Below, piece after piece: positions 40,884 to 40,885 of a stretch of DNA of 40,885 nt; the first letter of the stretch is position 1, and every line of letters begins with the position of its first letter. Source of the DNA: Bacteroidota bacterium (lineage in GTDB: Bacteria; Bacteroidota; Bacteroidia; Chitinophagales; Chitinophagaceae); NCBI GenBank assembly GCA_013285595.1, contig JABDHF010000018.1, positions 1-40,885 of the forward strand, read 5' to 3'. The position numbers and the translations under genes are program-made. The notes beneath the pieces were generated by a model, which was given only the letters and a program-made list of their open reading frames with translations, ran no database searches and was not told the DNA's origin.

Positions 40884-40885
40884 TT

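Overview
The window is chromosomal DNA from a member of the Bacteroidota, most likely Chitinophagales or a close relative. The evidence is: TAnnTTTG-type -7 promoter elements in front of many genes, absence of Shine-Dalgarno sequences, two secreted proteins with C-terminal type IX secretion (T9SS type A) sorting domains, many SPII lipoproteins, and Bacteroidota-typical families (S9 DPP IV, T9SS-exported subtilase, MoxR/DUF58/DUF4350 operon). Most content is core or family-typical. No rRNA, tRNA, CRISPR array or intact insertion sequence was seen.

Layout. 1-3266: 3' end of mnmA, a lipoprotein and a T9SS-sorted subtilisin-like protease. 3267-4173: a roughly 0.9 kb gene-free island packed with direct repeats and small palindromes. 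4174-7559: a TetR cassette (operator over promoter, TetR, small HMA-like protein, alpha/beta hydrolase, MFS transporter, VOC protein). 7552-10416 (minus): prfB followed by an MsbA-like ABC exporter. 10589-16461: a SpoIIM / DUF4129 / DUF4350 / MoxR / DUF58 operon, interrupted between MoxR and DUF58 by a DUF559 endonuclease-like gene bordered by G/C palindromic repeats. Other repeats are built into the ends of several proteins of this operon.

16559-21058: a T9SS-sorted secreted protein, an Asp-box beta-propeller lipoprotein and a polytopic glycosyltransferase-like protein. 21077-27066 (minus): a PagL-like lipid A deacylase, MiaE, a MNT-HEPN toxin-antitoxin pair, and a 1124-residue GH18 / NodB deacetylase / GT2 fusion that looks like a complete exopolysaccharide synthase-modifier. 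27154-35724: ClpS, a BamE-like secreted protein (minus), DPP IV, YihY/BrkB, a heme-plus-copper-motif lipoprotein, a thioredoxin-fold protein, methionine aminopeptidase, a cupin and the S1 protein CvfB. 35879-36573: a second HEPN-MNT pair in the opposite gene order, whose HEPN frame is broken by an in-frame TAG. 36605-40885: a molybdopterin oxidoreductase/cytochrome b pair, a YXWGXW-type small protein, MltG, an ankyrin lipoprotein and a truncated membrane protein.

The most interesting points are the DUF559 gene plus CCCCTTTAGGGG repeats inserted in a conserved operon, the amber-interrupted HEPN gene, the repeat island, and the three-domain polysaccharide enzyme. Several TAnnTTTG boxes sit only 4-8 nt from the start codon, suggesting leaderless or nearly leaderless mRNAs; these boxes were also used to choose starts.
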